From an uncultured bacterium (GTDB lineage Bacteria; Desulfobacterota; Desulfovibrionia; Desulfovibrionales; Desulfovibrionaceae): a stretch of DNA of 64,000 nt. Positions 43,094 through 52,805 of the stretch are shown here, in pieces; position 1 is the first letter of the stretch; every line of letters begins with the position of its first letter. Below the pieces are notes generated by a model. The model worked only from the letters and a program-made list of their open reading frames with translations. It was not told the DNA's origin and made no database searches. The position numbers and the translations under genes are program-made. Location: contig CAJMLK010000006.1 in the NCBI GenBank assembly GCA_905214305.1, forward strand, positions 1 to 64,000, given 5' to 3'.

Positions 43094-46000
43094 CTAGTCC
43101 TTGATCAGGCGGGCGGCCGCAAGGGCCTTGGCCTGTTCTTCAAAGTTCTGGAAACCGGCATGGTGCAGGGCGTCCAGCACCGTATCGTCCCAGTTCCAGG
43201 TGGCATAGATCACAGGCTTGTGGAAGGCCGTGCGGAAGCTCTGAAGCTCGGAGCGGTAGAAGTCTTCCTTGGGCGTATCGAGGTGTTCGCGGAACTGCTC
43301 ATGGCGGCGCTGCAACTCACCTTCGTACCATTCCTGAATATCCTGCGGATTCTTGTATTTTTTGAGGATATGACCGTAACCGGTCTTTTCCATAAGCTCG
43401 GCCAGACGTTTATGATGCTGCTGTCCAAGCCATTTGCCCAGATCGGAGGTGGGAATGTTCTCGGCCTCCACAGCGGCAATATCAAACACGGTCTGGTAGT
43501 AGGTATCGGGAACCACCGAAGCGGACGTGATGCCCGCAATGGCGACCAGCCCGCGCAGGATAAGGCTGTTGGACACGCCCTGCCCGCAGAAGCCCACTTT
43601 TTTCCCGTACTTCAGGCCGGTGAAGATGCTCACCAGAATGGCCCAGACCACGGCGGGGTCTTCTTCGTCATAGATATGGGCAAGGCGCGAGTTGTCGCGG
43701 TCAGTGGCAAGGACCATCTGTGTCATGTCATTGGAACCGATGGAGAATCCATCAAATTCCGTAATGAACTGCTTGGCCAGAATGGCGTTTGAGGGCAGTT
43801 CCGACATGAGGATGATCTTCAGGCCGTCCTGACCGCTCTTGAGCTTGTGAACCTGCTCAAGGTAGCTGCGCATGGAGCGGGCTTCTTCCAGCGTGCGCAC
43901 AAAGGGCAGCATCATGCGCAGGTTGGATCCGCCGTAGACACCGCGCGCCAGTTTGAACGCCTCGATTTCCCAGTCATGAATATTACGCGATACACCGCGG
44001 TAGCCAAGCATGGGGTTGTCTTCAAAATGTTCGAAGAGGTTGCCGCCAAGCAGGTTGCGATATTCGTTACTCTTGAAGTCCGTGGTACGGTAGGTAATGG
44101 GCTTGCCATAGAAAGCCATGGCAAAGAGCGCCAGGTTCTGGGCAAGGGTTTGCACATAGTGCTCCTTGCCGGTGCGGAAACCGCGCGCCTTGATCATGCC
44201 GCGAATTTTTTCCGGCAGATTGCGCACGTCATCCATTTCTTTCTTGAACCCTGACCGCAGGCCCACTTCTTCACGCAGATGGGCGATATTTTCCATCAAC
44301 CGGGTAACGGCGGGCAGATCCTGAATGCGTTTCACATGCGCTTCAACGCTGGCTTCAATCTCTGCAATGCGCTTGCCGGATTCGGGATCATTGCTGTTTT
44401 GCAGGGCAAGCTCGTCATCGTAGCCCATGATGATGCGCACATGGTCGGCCAGCTCGGGCGAGGTTTTGAGCACCTCGATGCGGCGCGAGGCCATTTCCAT
44501 ATGCTGGTCGATCTTATGGTCAAGCTCGCGCATCTTGCGGTGCTGCAAAAGCACATCTTCGGCGTTAAGGCTTTTGCCCGTGTCGGCCAGAGCAGCCAGC
44601 TCGGCTGAGAGGCCCGTGACTTCGCCCACATATTCGCGCAGATTGATATTGAAGACGATAAGCCCCGCGGCCATTTGCTCGCGCAGCACCTTGGAAAGGC
44701 GGTCTTCAAGTTCTTTCAGCTTGGTATGCACCACGCCTTCAAGCTCGCCCTTGTCAAAGGCTTCCAGAGCCTGCGGGTGAATGCTGATATTGCCCAGCAT
44801 GAATTCGGCGCGCAAAAGGCCCACTTCAAACTGGTCAAAATCCCGCAGACGGGAGAGAAAGAGCGCCTGACCCACGTCAGCAAGCACAAGCCCCACCTTT
44901 GTCTTGGTGAGGGGCAGCTTTGCCACGTCCATCTCGCCGCCGACTTCGTGCAGGGGCAGCAGGCCGCGGTATACTCGCCCGCGTGTGCCGTCAACCGTCA
45001 CTTCAGCGCCGTCCAGCGCACGCAGCACATCAACGCGCTGAATGCCGATGACAGCAGCTATGCCCAGCTCACGCGAGGTAATGGCCGCATGGCTTGTATC
45101 GCCGCCCACGTCGGCCATAATGGCCGAGGCCACACGCATGCCGGGGACCATGTCCGGGTCGGTGCGTTCAGCGGCGAGCACGTCGCCCTTGGATATTTTG
45201 TTCAGCTCAAGGGCCGAGCGCAAAAAGCGCACCGTGCCCTGCCCGGCTCCGCGCGAAGCGCCGTTGCCTTCCACCAGAACTTCCGCCTCATCAGCGGCCT
45301 TGGCGTCCACCTCGCGGCGGCGCATGAAAATGGTGGTGGGATGCTGCTCCAGGTCTTCATTCCAGCGGGTTTCAGGACGGGCCTGCACAAACCAGAGCTT
45401 GTCATTGGCGTCAATACAGAATTCCGTATCCATAATCATGCCGCCGTAAGACTTGCTCACGGCGCGCACGCCCTGGGCCACGCGCTCGGCCTGGCTCAGA
45501 GAAAGCGCCCAGCGCAGTGCCTCAAGCTCGGGCACGTCCACTTCTCTGGTTCCGCCCCTTTCGTCATAGACGATCTTCATGTCCTTGCAGCCCATCTGAC
45601 GGATGACCACTTCGCCACCGTCATCGCGCTGGAAGACATAAAGCTTGTCGGGCGTAACCTTGCCACCCACCACGGCCTCGCCAAGGCCATAGCTGGCGTC
45701 GATGCTCACAAGTTCCCTGCGGTCTGTACCACGGCAGCCTGTGGCAGTATCAGCGGAAAACGCCGTACCGGAAATGACCGGATTGATCATCTGCATCATG
45801 CAGACAGAAAGGGAAGTGTGCTCAATGGCCCATTCTTCCTTGGCGTTTTCGGCAATGGATTCATCACCCGTTTCTTCGGCCTTCGCCAGTGCGTCCAGAA
45901 TGGCCTCGCGGCGATAGGTCATGGAACGCAGGTTGTAGGCCGAGGCACAGTCCCAGTGATAGGCTTCCACTACCCTGTCTTCACCCACCATGTTGAGATA

Positions 46001-46669
46001 GGTATCCTGAAGACCGGCAAAAGCCTTTTTGCGCGAATCTTCACCGGCGGCGGAAGACCGCACGGCCACGGGGGTCATGTCATCGGCGTTATCACGGCAG
46101 ATTTCGCGGTAGGCGCAGCGCACGGCTTCGCAGACTTCGGCGGGAAGTTCCACCGAAAGAATGGCGGCCTGCACCATGACAGAGCGCTTGCGCAGCTGGT
46201 CGATACCTTCGGGAGAGGTGGCAAAACCTTCTACAATATTATTGATAAAGGTACGCAGTTTGGTGTGTGACTGTTCCCCTTCGGCCTTGGCGGCCTGATG
46301 GATCTGGCGGCCAAGCTGGCGCACGAACTTTTGCAGAAAATCCGGGTCCTGGTTGATTTCCGGGTCGTTCCAGTCGATGCGACCGTATTCGCGGTCCACA
46401 ACGCTGCGCACAACGCGCCCGTTGACCTTGGTTTCATCCAGAACCTGGTGAAAAGCCAGAGAAGATATGGCGCGAAAATACGGAGCCTGAATGCCTTCTA
46501 TCTGACTGATTAAAGCCGTGTTATAGTTCTTACCACCAACAAGCAATTCCGCTTCGGGTCCAATCTGCACAATGTCAGCGCCGTTAAGCACCAGCTTTTT
46601 CTGGCCGGCTTCGGGCGCGTGCCCCTTGGCTTTGTTTTGCGCAGGTTTGGCGGCGGTACTCTTACCCAT
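43094..46669 (-). CDS. pps: Long-form phosphoenolpyruvate synthase
   Basis: A 1191-residue enzyme that makes PEP from pyruvate and ATP. The N-terminal ATP-grasp (PPDK_N) region has VAVRSSAAGEDSRKKAFAGLQDTYLN and SYGLGEAVVGGKVTPD. The phosphohistidine domain has GGDTSHAAITSRELGIAAVIG with the catalytic His at about 527. The C-terminal barrel has SIGSNDMTQMVLATDRDN and the catalytic Cys in GFCGQGVSN. Usual PpsA is about 800 residues; here a charged, probably helical insertion of about 200 residues (around 620-840) and a C-terminal tail of about 100 are extra. I chose ATG at 46669 because GGAGGA lies 4 bases upstream. It follows pyc and birA on the same strand. Confidence 0.92.
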   Translation of the reverse strand: MGKSTAAKPAQNKAKGHAPEAGQKKLVLNGADIVQIGPEAELLVGGKNYNTALISQIEGIQAPYFRAISSLAFHQVLDETKVNGRVVRSVVDREYGRIDWNDPEINQDPDFLQKFVRQLGRQIHQAAKAEGEQSHTKLRTFINNIVEGFATSPEGIDQLRKRSVMVQAAILSVELPAEVCEAVRCAYREICRDNADDMTPVAVRSSAAGEDSRKKAFAGLQDTYLNMVGEDRVVEAYHWDCASAYNLRSMTYRREAILDALAKAEETGDESIAENAKEEWAIEHTSLSVCMMQMINPVISGTAFSADTATGCRGTDRRELVSIDASYGLGEAVVGGKVTPDKLYVFQRDDGGEVVIRQMGCKDMKIVYDERGGTREVDVPELEALRWALSLSQAERVAQGVRAVSKSYGGMIMDTEFCIDANDKLWFVQARPETRWNEDLEQHPTTIFMRRREVDAKAADEAEVLVEGNGASRGAGQGTVRFLRSALELNKISKGDVLAAERTDPDMVPGMRVASAIMADVGGDTSHAAITSRELGIAAVIGIQRVDVLRALDGAEVTVDGTRGRVYRGLLPLHEVGGEMDVAKLPLTKTKVGLVLADVGQALFLSRLRDFDQFEVGLLRAEFMLGNISIHPQALEAFDKGELEGVVHTKLKELEDRLSKVLREQMAAGLIVFNINLREYVGEVTGLSAELAALADTGKSLNAEDVLLQHRKMRELDHKIDQHMEMASRRIEVLKTSPELADHVRIIMGYDDELALQNSNDPESGKRIAEIEASVEAHVKRIQDLPAVTRLMENIAHLREEVGLRSGFKKEMDDVRNLPEKIRGMIKARGFRTGKEHYVQTLAQNLALFAMAFYGKPITYRTTDFKSNEYRNLLGGNLFEHFEDNPMLGYRGVSRNIHDWEIEAFKLARGVYGGSNLRMMLPFVRTLEEARSMRSYLEQVHKLKSGQDGLKIILMSELPSNAILAKQFITEFDGFSIGSNDMTQMVLATDRDNSRLAHIYDEEDPAVVWAILVSIFTGLKYGKKVGFCGQGVSNSLILRGLVAIAGITSASVVPDTYYQTVFDIAAVEAENIPTSDLGKWLGQQHHKRLAELMEKTGYGHILKKYKNPQDIQEWYEGELQRRHEQFREHLDTPKEDFYRSELQSFRTAFHKPVIYATWNWDDTVLDALHHAGFQNFEEQAKALAAARLIKD

Positions 46670-46816
46670 GTCTTCCTCCGGTTTGGGAAACAGAAGCATT
46701 GCAACCTTGAAAATTGTATATCGGCATCAAAAAACTGTCCACAAATTCCCGCATCTCCCGAGGGAATCCGGTTTTGGGGGTGCAGCCGGACGATCCGGCC
46801 CGCGCCCCGCCTGCGC

Positions 46817-46849
46817 CCAGCCCGTCAGCCTGTGGGGCTGGCGGGCTGG
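46817..46849 (-). other. Hairpin between pyc and pps
   Basis: Arms CCAGCCCG-t-CAGCC and GGCTG-g-CGGGCTGG close on a short loop, in the 255-base gap between pyc (stop at 46925) and pps (start at 46669). There is no T-run. It could partly terminate transcription or protect the pyc message, giving different levels of the two enzymes. Confidence 0.45.
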
Positions 46850-46924
46850 CAGACGCAGCGGCTCTTGCCCGCAAACAGCCTTGTGACAGACCATGCGGAC
46901 AAAAGCCAGGATGCGATAACGCGG

Positions 46925-49900
46925 CTAGCTCACTCGCGAGCCGCAATGGGGACAGAATGAGATGTTCTCAAGCGGAATGGGCTGCCCGCAAGCCTCATTG
47001 GCGCAGATGCGCGGCACAGGCCCCAGTTCCACAATAAGCTCGCCTTCACGCACTGAAACCATCTGCTTGCTTTCCTTGAAGTCAGCGGTTTTCAGCACAC
47101 GCCTGACCATGCCGTCCACAGGGGCGAGCACAGCCTTTTCCTGCTTCATGATGGACACGTTGAACAGTTCTTCCCCGGCTTTCACCACATCGCCGGGATG
47201 CACATACATGACCCACAGGTCGCCGTTGCTGGGCGCGGCCACATGATACTGGTTGGCAGGATCGGCCATGAGCGCGCCCTTGGCAGCCGTACCCACAGGC
47301 TGGCGCACCTGCACCTCGCAGCTCATGAACTCGGAATCCAGCACGTAGCGGCAGATGGATATTCCCGCATCGTTGGGCGAGGATATGCTCAGCAAAAGCA
47401 GGTGGTGCGGTTTGCCGCTGCTGTCGTTAAAATACAGGTCCTGTCCGGCCTTGAGTCCTTCAAACCATACATGCAGAGGCAGATTGTTGGGATCGCCGAA
47501 CTTTGCCTTGAACTGCATGGTCTTGAGGGCATCCGCAGGATGGTTGAGATAGAGCACAAATTCTTCCGCATTGGGCGCACGCTTGAGAATATCCGCGCAG
47601 GCCTTTTCTTCCGCCGCCAGATTGAGATCAGGCAGGGCTTCAAGAGGCGAAACCTCGGTACGACCGGCAATGGCATTCTTCCATTCCGCCCCAAAGGCGC
47701 TCATATACACCCAGTCAGCAGGGAAGCCCAGAGGCAGTTTGCCGAACTTGCCCAGCAGAAGATTGCGGAAGGCATCGTTGCAGTCGCGGTAGATATGCAG
47801 GCGGGCCTTGCGCATTTCCTGCGAAAGTTCCGCCTCGGGGGTGCGAGTCACTTCGGCAAGCACTTCAAGCAGATAGCGCACTTCGTCTTCGCCGCCGCGC
47901 TTCCACGCGCCGGTTACCGCAAGAAATGCCGTGTTCCACGTGATCTGCGAGCCGGGGGTCACGTCGTGATAACGCACGATCTGACGCGTACCTTCAAGGA
48001 ATTTGAGCATGTAGGGCAAAAGATGGATGTAGCCCTGCTTCATGGCCCCTTCCTGCGAGGAAGAGGTGGCCCCGCCGGGCATGCCGTGCAGGGTCACGTC
48101 ATAGTCAATGCCCTGAAAGTACGGCGCGCAGTAGCGGTCGTAATAGGGCATGATCTGCTTGCACACAAAGTTGGCGGCGCGGATGGCGTTTTTGTCCAGA
48201 CTGCACTGGAGGCCCAGTTCGTCCTCAATATAGGACATGGTAGCCAGCACGTCGCCCTGACCGTAGGAACGCACGGCGGACCCCAGACCGACATCAATGA
48301 TATGCGCGCCAGCCTTGGCTGCCGAACCGCAGGACGGCACAAAAAGCCCGTCCGTGTAGTGCCGGTGATAGTGAAGCACCAGCTCGGGCCAGGCTTTGCG
48401 AATGGCTGTGACAAGCTCGGTCATGAAGCGCGGCGGGCATACACCGGCCATGTCCTTGAGGCCCAGAATGATGTGCCGCGATGCCGTCTTGGGGTCTGTC
48501 CCCATAATGTCGGCCACCATGCGCAGCATGGCTTCGGTGACGCCAAGGTAGTGCGGCACGTCAAAACCTCTGGCCCAGGAAAGAGAAATGGCGGGCTGGA
48601 AGATGACGTCCTTGCGGTCCATGACCACTTCGGCAATGGGCCGCATGTTTTCCACATGGTTCAGGAAGTCGAAGCAGCGGATGATCTGATAATAATCACA
48701 AATCATTTCGCCTGTTTTGCGCATAAGATTACGCGGCTGCGGCGTATAGCCCAGCACGTTGGTGGAGCGCACCAGCAGTTGCTTCATGGTTTTGGGCGCG
48801 AAACGGTTCCACTCCTTCGCCTCGGTGAAGGGGTAGGTCATGTTTGCCAGCATGGCCACATGAAAATGCGCTCCGCCGCCGTTCTCAATGGAGAAATACC
48901 CCACATTGTCCAGATACGGGCCAATGAGCCTGTCTTCCGCAAGGCGGAAGCGGTTGCCGGAGTTGGACTGGGTAAAATCGCGCGGTGTGGTGTCGGTAAA
49001 ATGCACCATGCCCGAATCGCGGATATAGTCCAGCGTAGCCAGCCGGTCGCCCTGCGGATAGGGCGAGGGCTGCCGCCGCTGGGCAGACGTGATGGCAGGC
49101 AGCACCGGCTCGAAGGGACCAAGACAGGGCGTGGTGTCGGAGCGGTATTCGCCAAGCTGCACATAAGGGTTGTAGCCCTTGGCGGATATCTCGGCCACCA
49201 GCTTTGAAAGGCGCTCACCCTCAGGGGCCAGGTCGGTGTAGACCATAAGCTCGGGGTGGTCGGCGATAAAGTTGGTATTGATGTTGCCCTGTCTGAACAG
49301 GGGATTCTTTATGACCTGGCGGTAAAAGGGAATGGTCGTCTTGATGCCGCCGATGACATACTCGCTGAGCGCACGCTCCATAATGCCCAGGGTTTTTTCC
49401 CAGTCGTGGGCGTAGGAGATGAGCAGGGCCCCTGCCGAGTCGTAGTTGGCAGGGAACTCGTACCCGGCGCTGATGTTGGAGTCCAGCCGCACGCCGGGGC
49501 CGCCGGGCGACACGTAGCGCGAGATGAGGCCGGAGTTGGGCGCAAAGTTGTTCTGCGGATTTTCGCAGTTGATGCGCACCTGCATGGCGCAATAGGAAGG
49601 CCGCAGGTTTTCTTCGCGGTAACGCAGCTCCGCGCCAAAGGCCACGGCGATCTGCTCTTCCACGAGGTCGATGCCGTAACGGCATTCGGTGATGCCGTGC
49701 TCAACCTGAAGGCGGGTATTGACTTCGATAAGATACGGCGTGCCGTCGGGGGTAACCAGAAATTCCACCGTGGCAAGGCTGTGGTAGCCCACGGCGCGCA
49801 CCAGACGGCGGGAATAGTCCTTGAGGCGCTCACGCAGATTGCGGGTAATGCCCGACCAGGGCGAGGGCGTGATTTCAATCAGCTTCTGATGGTTGCGCTG

Positions 49901-50626
49901 GACGGTGCAGTCGCGTTCGTCAAAGGCAAAGACATTGCCGTACATGTCGGCAATGACCTGAATTTCAATGTGACGCACGTCGGCAAGAAATTTTTCCACA
50001 AAAAGGCGCGGATTGCCGAAAGACGCCTGAGCCATGGTGGAAGCCTTGAAAAAGGCGTCCTCAAGCTCTGCCTCATTATGAATGGCAAAAATGCCGCGTC
50101 CGCCGCCACCGCCCTCAGCCTTGAGCATGATGGGCAGGCCCATTTCATTGATAAGCTGTCTGGCCGTGGGAATATCCACTGCTCCGTCAGAACCGGGCAC
50201 AACGGGGATGCCGAGCTTGCGCGCCACTTCGCGCGCCTGCACCTTGTTGCCGAGCAGGTTCATGGCTTCGGCCGTGGCTCCGATAAAGGTAATGCCCGCC
50301 TCTTTGCACCGCGCGGGAAAGCGCGTGTCTTCCGAGGCAAAGCCCCATCCGGGGTGAATGCCCACCACACCACGCTGCCGGGCTTTGGCGATGATATTGT
50401 CAATATCAAGATAGGCGCGTGGGTCCGCACCAAGCAGAACCAGTTCCTGAGCGGTGGAGGCCGCAGGGGCTGTTTTATCCACATCGGTCGCTGTCATGGC
50501 CGCTACGGCGTCAAATCGCTCGCGAATGGAACGGCAAATCCGCCGGGCCGGAATGCCCCGGTTGGCAACCAGTATTACCTTGCCCTTCAGAAAATCCTGC
50601 ACTTCCGAGAATGTCTTGTTGCCCAT
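46925..50626 (-). CDS. pyc: Pyruvate carboxylase with an added C-terminal zinc ribbon
   Basis: A 1233-residue biotin enzyme making oxaloacetate from pyruvate and bicarbonate. Biotin carboxylase domain (about 15-480): KAEGGGGGRGIF, HIEIQV, EVNTRLQVEHGITE. Carboxyltransferase domain (about 560-830): TDTTPRDFTQSN, GGAHFHVAM, the carbamylated-Lys region LGLKDMAGV and LHYHRHYTDG. The biotinyl domain has SIMKQEK (Lys about 1161) in place of the common AMKME. After it comes a CX4C...CX2C zinc ribbon (C1208, C1213, C1225, C1228) absent from ordinary Pyc. The gene starts 5 bases after birA ends, so its own biotin ligase is co-expressed. Confidence 0.95.
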   Translation of the reverse strand: MGNKTFSEVQDFLKGKVILVANRGIPARRICRSIRERFDAVAAMTATDVDKTAPAASTAQELVLLGADPRAYLDIDNIIAKARQRGVVGIHPGWGFASEDTRFPARCKEAGITFIGATAEAMNLLGNKVQAREVARKLGIPVVPGSDGAVDIPTARQLINEMGLPIMLKAEGGGGGRGIFAIHNEAELEDAFFKASTMAQASFGNPRLFVEKFLADVRHIEIQVIADMYGNVFAFDERDCTVQRNHQKLIEITPSPWSGITRNLRERLKDYSRRLVRAVGYHSLATVEFLVTPDGTPYLIEVNTRLQVEHGITECRYGIDLVEEQIAVAFGAELRYREENLRPSYCAMQVRINCENPQNNFAPNSGLISRYVSPGGPGVRLDSNISAGYEFPANYDSAGALLISYAHDWEKTLGIMERALSEYVIGGIKTTIPFYRQVIKNPLFRQGNINTNFIADHPELMVYTDLAPEGERLSKLVAEISAKGYNPYVQLGEYRSDTTPCLGPFEPVLPAITSAQRRQPSPYPQGDRLATLDYIRDSGMVHFTDTTPRDFTQSNSGNRFRLAEDRLIGPYLDNVGYFSIENGGGAHFHVAMLANMTYPFTEAKEWNRFAPKTMKQLLVRSTNVLGYTPQPRNLMRKTGEMICDYYQIIRCFDFLNHVENMRPIAEVVMDRKDVIFQPAISLSWARGFDVPHYLGVTEAMLRMVADIMGTDPKTASRHIILGLKDMAGVCPPRFMTELVTAIRKAWPELVLHYHRHYTDGLFVPSCGSAAKAGAHIIDVGLGSAVRSYGQGDVLATMSYIEDELGLQCSLDKNAIRAANFVCKQIMPYYDRYCAPYFQGIDYDVTLHGMPGGATSSSQEGAMKQGYIHLLPYMLKFLEGTRQIVRYHDVTPGSQITWNTAFLAVTGAWKRGGEDEVRYLLEVLAEVTRTPEAELSQEMRKARLHIYRDCNDAFRNLLLGKFGKLPLGFPADWVYMSAFGAEWKNAIAGRTEVSPLEALPDLNLAAEEKACADILKRAPNAEEFVLYLNHPADALKTMQFKAKFGDPNNLPLHVWFEGLKAGQDLYFNDSSGKPHHLLLLSISSPNDAGISICRYVLDSEFMSCEVQVRQPVGTAAKGALMADPANQYHVAAPSNGDLWVMYVHPGDVVKAGEELFNVSIMKQEKAVLAPVDGMVRRVLKTADFKESKQMVSVREGELIVELGPVPRICANEACGQPIPLENISFCPHCGSRVS

Positions 50627-50631
50627 GCCCT

Positions 50632-51465
50632 TTAACCCTTTACTGCTGCTCTGCCGGTAAGCAGAAGACTCCCGCTGAAAAATTCCTCAAACCGCCCGTT
50701 GTGGTTAAGACAAAGGCCGCCTGCCGGGCCAAGGCCCGCCAGCCAACCGCGCACAGTATGCCCATCATCGCGCAGTTCCACATTTTTTCCACGCCAGAGC
50801 AAAATATCATCCGCGTGGTTTTTCCACTGCCCGGAAAAAGAGTGGCAGTGAATATATGCCGAATACATGCGCTTTACAAGCTGTTGCCATATGGCTTCAG
50901 CTGTAGAAATATACCCCCCCCCTGCTCCCTCCGGGGGGTTTTCCAGACAGGTGGCCTCCATGGCTGCACCGGCCCGCAGGGCCGCCGAGGGCGGCGCAAA
51001 GGTCACGTTCATGCCCATGCCCGCCAGCAGCACGCCCCCGCGCTCTTCCAGCAAAATGCCCGCCAGCTTGCGGGGCTGCCCGTCCTTGCCTTCCAGCACA
51101 ATGTCATTGGGCCACTTGAGCCGCACGGGCCAGCCAAGCATCCGCAGGCTGCCCGCCAGCAAAAGGGCTGCGGCCGGTGCGGCGGCCGACCCGTCAAACG
51201 GCGCTTCCAAAGGCAGACGCAGGGCCGCATAAATATTGCCGGGCGGCGAATACCACGTGCGCCGCAGCTGGCCCCTGCCTGCTGTTTGCGCGGCACACTG
51301 CACACTGTCCCAGGGGGCCAGAAGCCCGGCGGTCGCCATGTGCATGGCCGTATCCAGACAAGACCCCAGATGCCCGAAGCGCCAGATGGACGGCTCACGA
51401 AAAAGAACGGTCGAAGCAGGCTTGGCGCTTCCCTCACATGTCTGGCTATGGCATACTTCAACCAT
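50632..51465 (-). CDS. birA: Biotin-protein ligase
   Basis: A 277-residue ligase that attaches biotin to carrier lysines. The catalytic core shows AQTAGRGQLRRTWYSPPGNIYAAL (biotinyl-AMP loop), LKWPNDIVLEG and KLAGILLEE, then the small C-terminal domain. It lacks an N-terminal helix-turn-helix, so it is not a repressor of biotin genes. Its likely substrate is the pyruvate carboxylase encoded 5 bases downstream. The start codon overlaps, on the opposite strand, the start codon of cca (both in CCATGG, 51462-51467). Confidence 0.92.
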   Translation of the reverse strand: MVEVCHSQTCEGSAKPASTVLFREPSIWRFGHLGSCLDTAMHMATAGLLAPWDSVQCAAQTAGRGQLRRTWYSPPGNIYAALRLPLEAPFDGSAAAPAAALLLAGSLRMLGWPVRLKWPNDIVLEGKDGQPRKLAGILLEERGGVLLAGMGMNVTFAPPSAALRAGAAMEATCLENPPEGAGGGYISTAEAIWQQLVKRMYSAYIHCHSFSGQWKNHADDILLWRGKNVELRDDGHTVRGWLAGLGPAGGLCLNHNGRFEEFFSGSLLLTGRAAVKG

Positions 51466-52564
51466 GGAACTCTACCTCGTCGGCGGCGCTGTGCGCGACA
51501 TGCTGCTCGGGCGTACGCCCTCGGAACTTGATTTCGCCTTTACCGGCAGCATGCAAAACTTTCTGGCCCGCCATCCGGATGCCCAGCGCGTGGGAAAAAG
51601 CGTACATGTCTGCCTGTGGCGCGGCAGGGAATGCATGCCCCTGCGCGGCAGCGGAATCGAAGAAGACCTCGCCGCCCGCGATCTCACCATCAATGCTCTG
51701 GCCCTCGACAGCGCGGGCAGGCTGCACATGCATCCCCAGGCCCTTGAAGACCTGCGGCAGCGGATATTGCGGCCCGCCTCGCCCGTGGCCTTTGCAGCAG
51801 ACCCCACGCGGGTGTTTCGTCTGGCGCGTTTTGCCGCAGCCTGGCCCAACTGGCGCATTGATCGCAGCGCCTTTGAACAGATGCGCGCCCTTCCTGCCCG
51901 GGCCTTTGCCGCACTGCCCGCCGAGCGTGTGGGCCGCGAAACCCTCAAGGCTCTTGCCACGTCGGCCCCGGCACGTTTTTTTTGGGTGCTGGCCCAGGGG
52001 GATGCGCTGAATCCGTGGTTTACGGAGCTGGCCGCCGCCGCAACCATACCCGCCGGGCCACGGCGCTGGCACAGCAATTCCGTTCTGGGGCACAGCCTGC
52101 GCATCATGAATCTTGTGGCCGGGGATCCCGTGGCCGCATGGATGGCCCTTTGCCACGACCTCGGCAAAATACACACTGACCCTGCCCTGCTGCCGCACCA
52201 CTACGGTCATGAGCAGCGCGGCGTTCCATTGGCAATGGGGCTGGCCCGCCGTCTGCGCATGCCGGCGCGGTTCGGCAAAGCCGGAACCCTTGCCGCCGCA
52301 GAACATATGAAAGGCGGCATGTATGAGAGCCTGCGGCCCGGGACCAGACGCGACCTGCTCTGGCGCGTTCATGCGGCAGGCCTTGACCCCTCGTTCTGGC
52401 GACTGGTGGACGCGGACCGGGGCAGTCCCGTCAGCGTTCTGGCTCTGGCACATCTGGCCGTTCTTCTTGCAGTAAAGCTGCCCGAAGACTGGCATGACAG
52501 GGGAAAACTCTCTGCCGAAAAACTGCGCGACCTGCATTGTCAGGCTCTGGCTGCACAGCGTTAA
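51464..52564 (+). CDS. cca: tRNA nucleotidyltransferase (CCA-adding type) with HD domain
   Basis: A 366-residue class II nucleotidyltransferase. MELYLVGGAVRDMLLGR is the family beginning, DLAARDLTINALAL matches the RRD-type motif and DPTRVFRLARFAAAW the DPxRxLRxxRF motif. An HD phosphohydrolase domain (ALCHDLGK, about residue 230) follows as in E. coli-type Cca. The metal-binding DxD is altered to ExD (PSELDFAF, about residues 20-27). It could be a full CCA enzyme or a specialised A- or C-adding one. The start is fixed by homology; no Shine-Dalgarno is visible, and the gene begins head-to-head with birA with a 2-base overlap. Confidence 0.88.
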   Translation: MELYLVGGAVRDMLLGRTPSELDFAFTGSMQNFLARHPDAQRVGKSVHVCLWRGRECMPLRGSGIEEDLAARDLTINALALDSAGRLHMHPQALEDLRQRILRPASPVAFAADPTRVFRLARFAAAWPNWRIDRSAFEQMRALPARAFAALPAERVGRETLKALATSAPARFFWVLAQGDALNPWFTELAAAATIPAGPRRWHSNSVLGHSLRIMNLVAGDPVAAWMALCHDLGKIHTDPALLPHHYGHEQRGVPLAMGLARRLRMPARFGKAGTLAAAEHMKGGMYESLRPGTRRDLLWRVHAAGLDPSFWRLVDADRGSPVSVLALAHLAVLLAVKLPEDWHDRGKLSAEKLRDLHCQALAAQR

Positions 52565-52597
52565 TCCCTTACCGCGTCAGCTTCTTTACCTGCGCGC

Positions 52598-52723
52598 CAG
52601 AGCATTTAACGCTTGAAATGCTCACTTGCGGCAGGCAAAAACCTGCCGCTCGCAGTTCGCGGCACGGATCGTCCTGAACATCCCTGCCGGGCAGTTAATT
52701 CTATTCATCCGCAATCTGCTCCA
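52598..52723 (-). repeat. Family A dispersed repeat, copy A4 (inverted)
   Basis: About 126 bp; the reverse complement aligns with A1-A3 from end to end, with more divergence in the centre. The right family end reads AGAGCATTTAACGCTTGAAA here on the plus strand, and the hairpin GGCAGG-caaaaa-CCTGCC is intact (52632-52649). It lies between cca and ybeY, which are convergent, and does not overlap a stop codon. Confidence 0.78.
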
Positions 52724-52805
52724 ATGCCACCGCCCGCGGCATTCCGTACCGCGCAAAAATCAGACCTTCTCGCCGCCCTGCCCCCCATGAAGCAAAACAG
52801 CCCTG

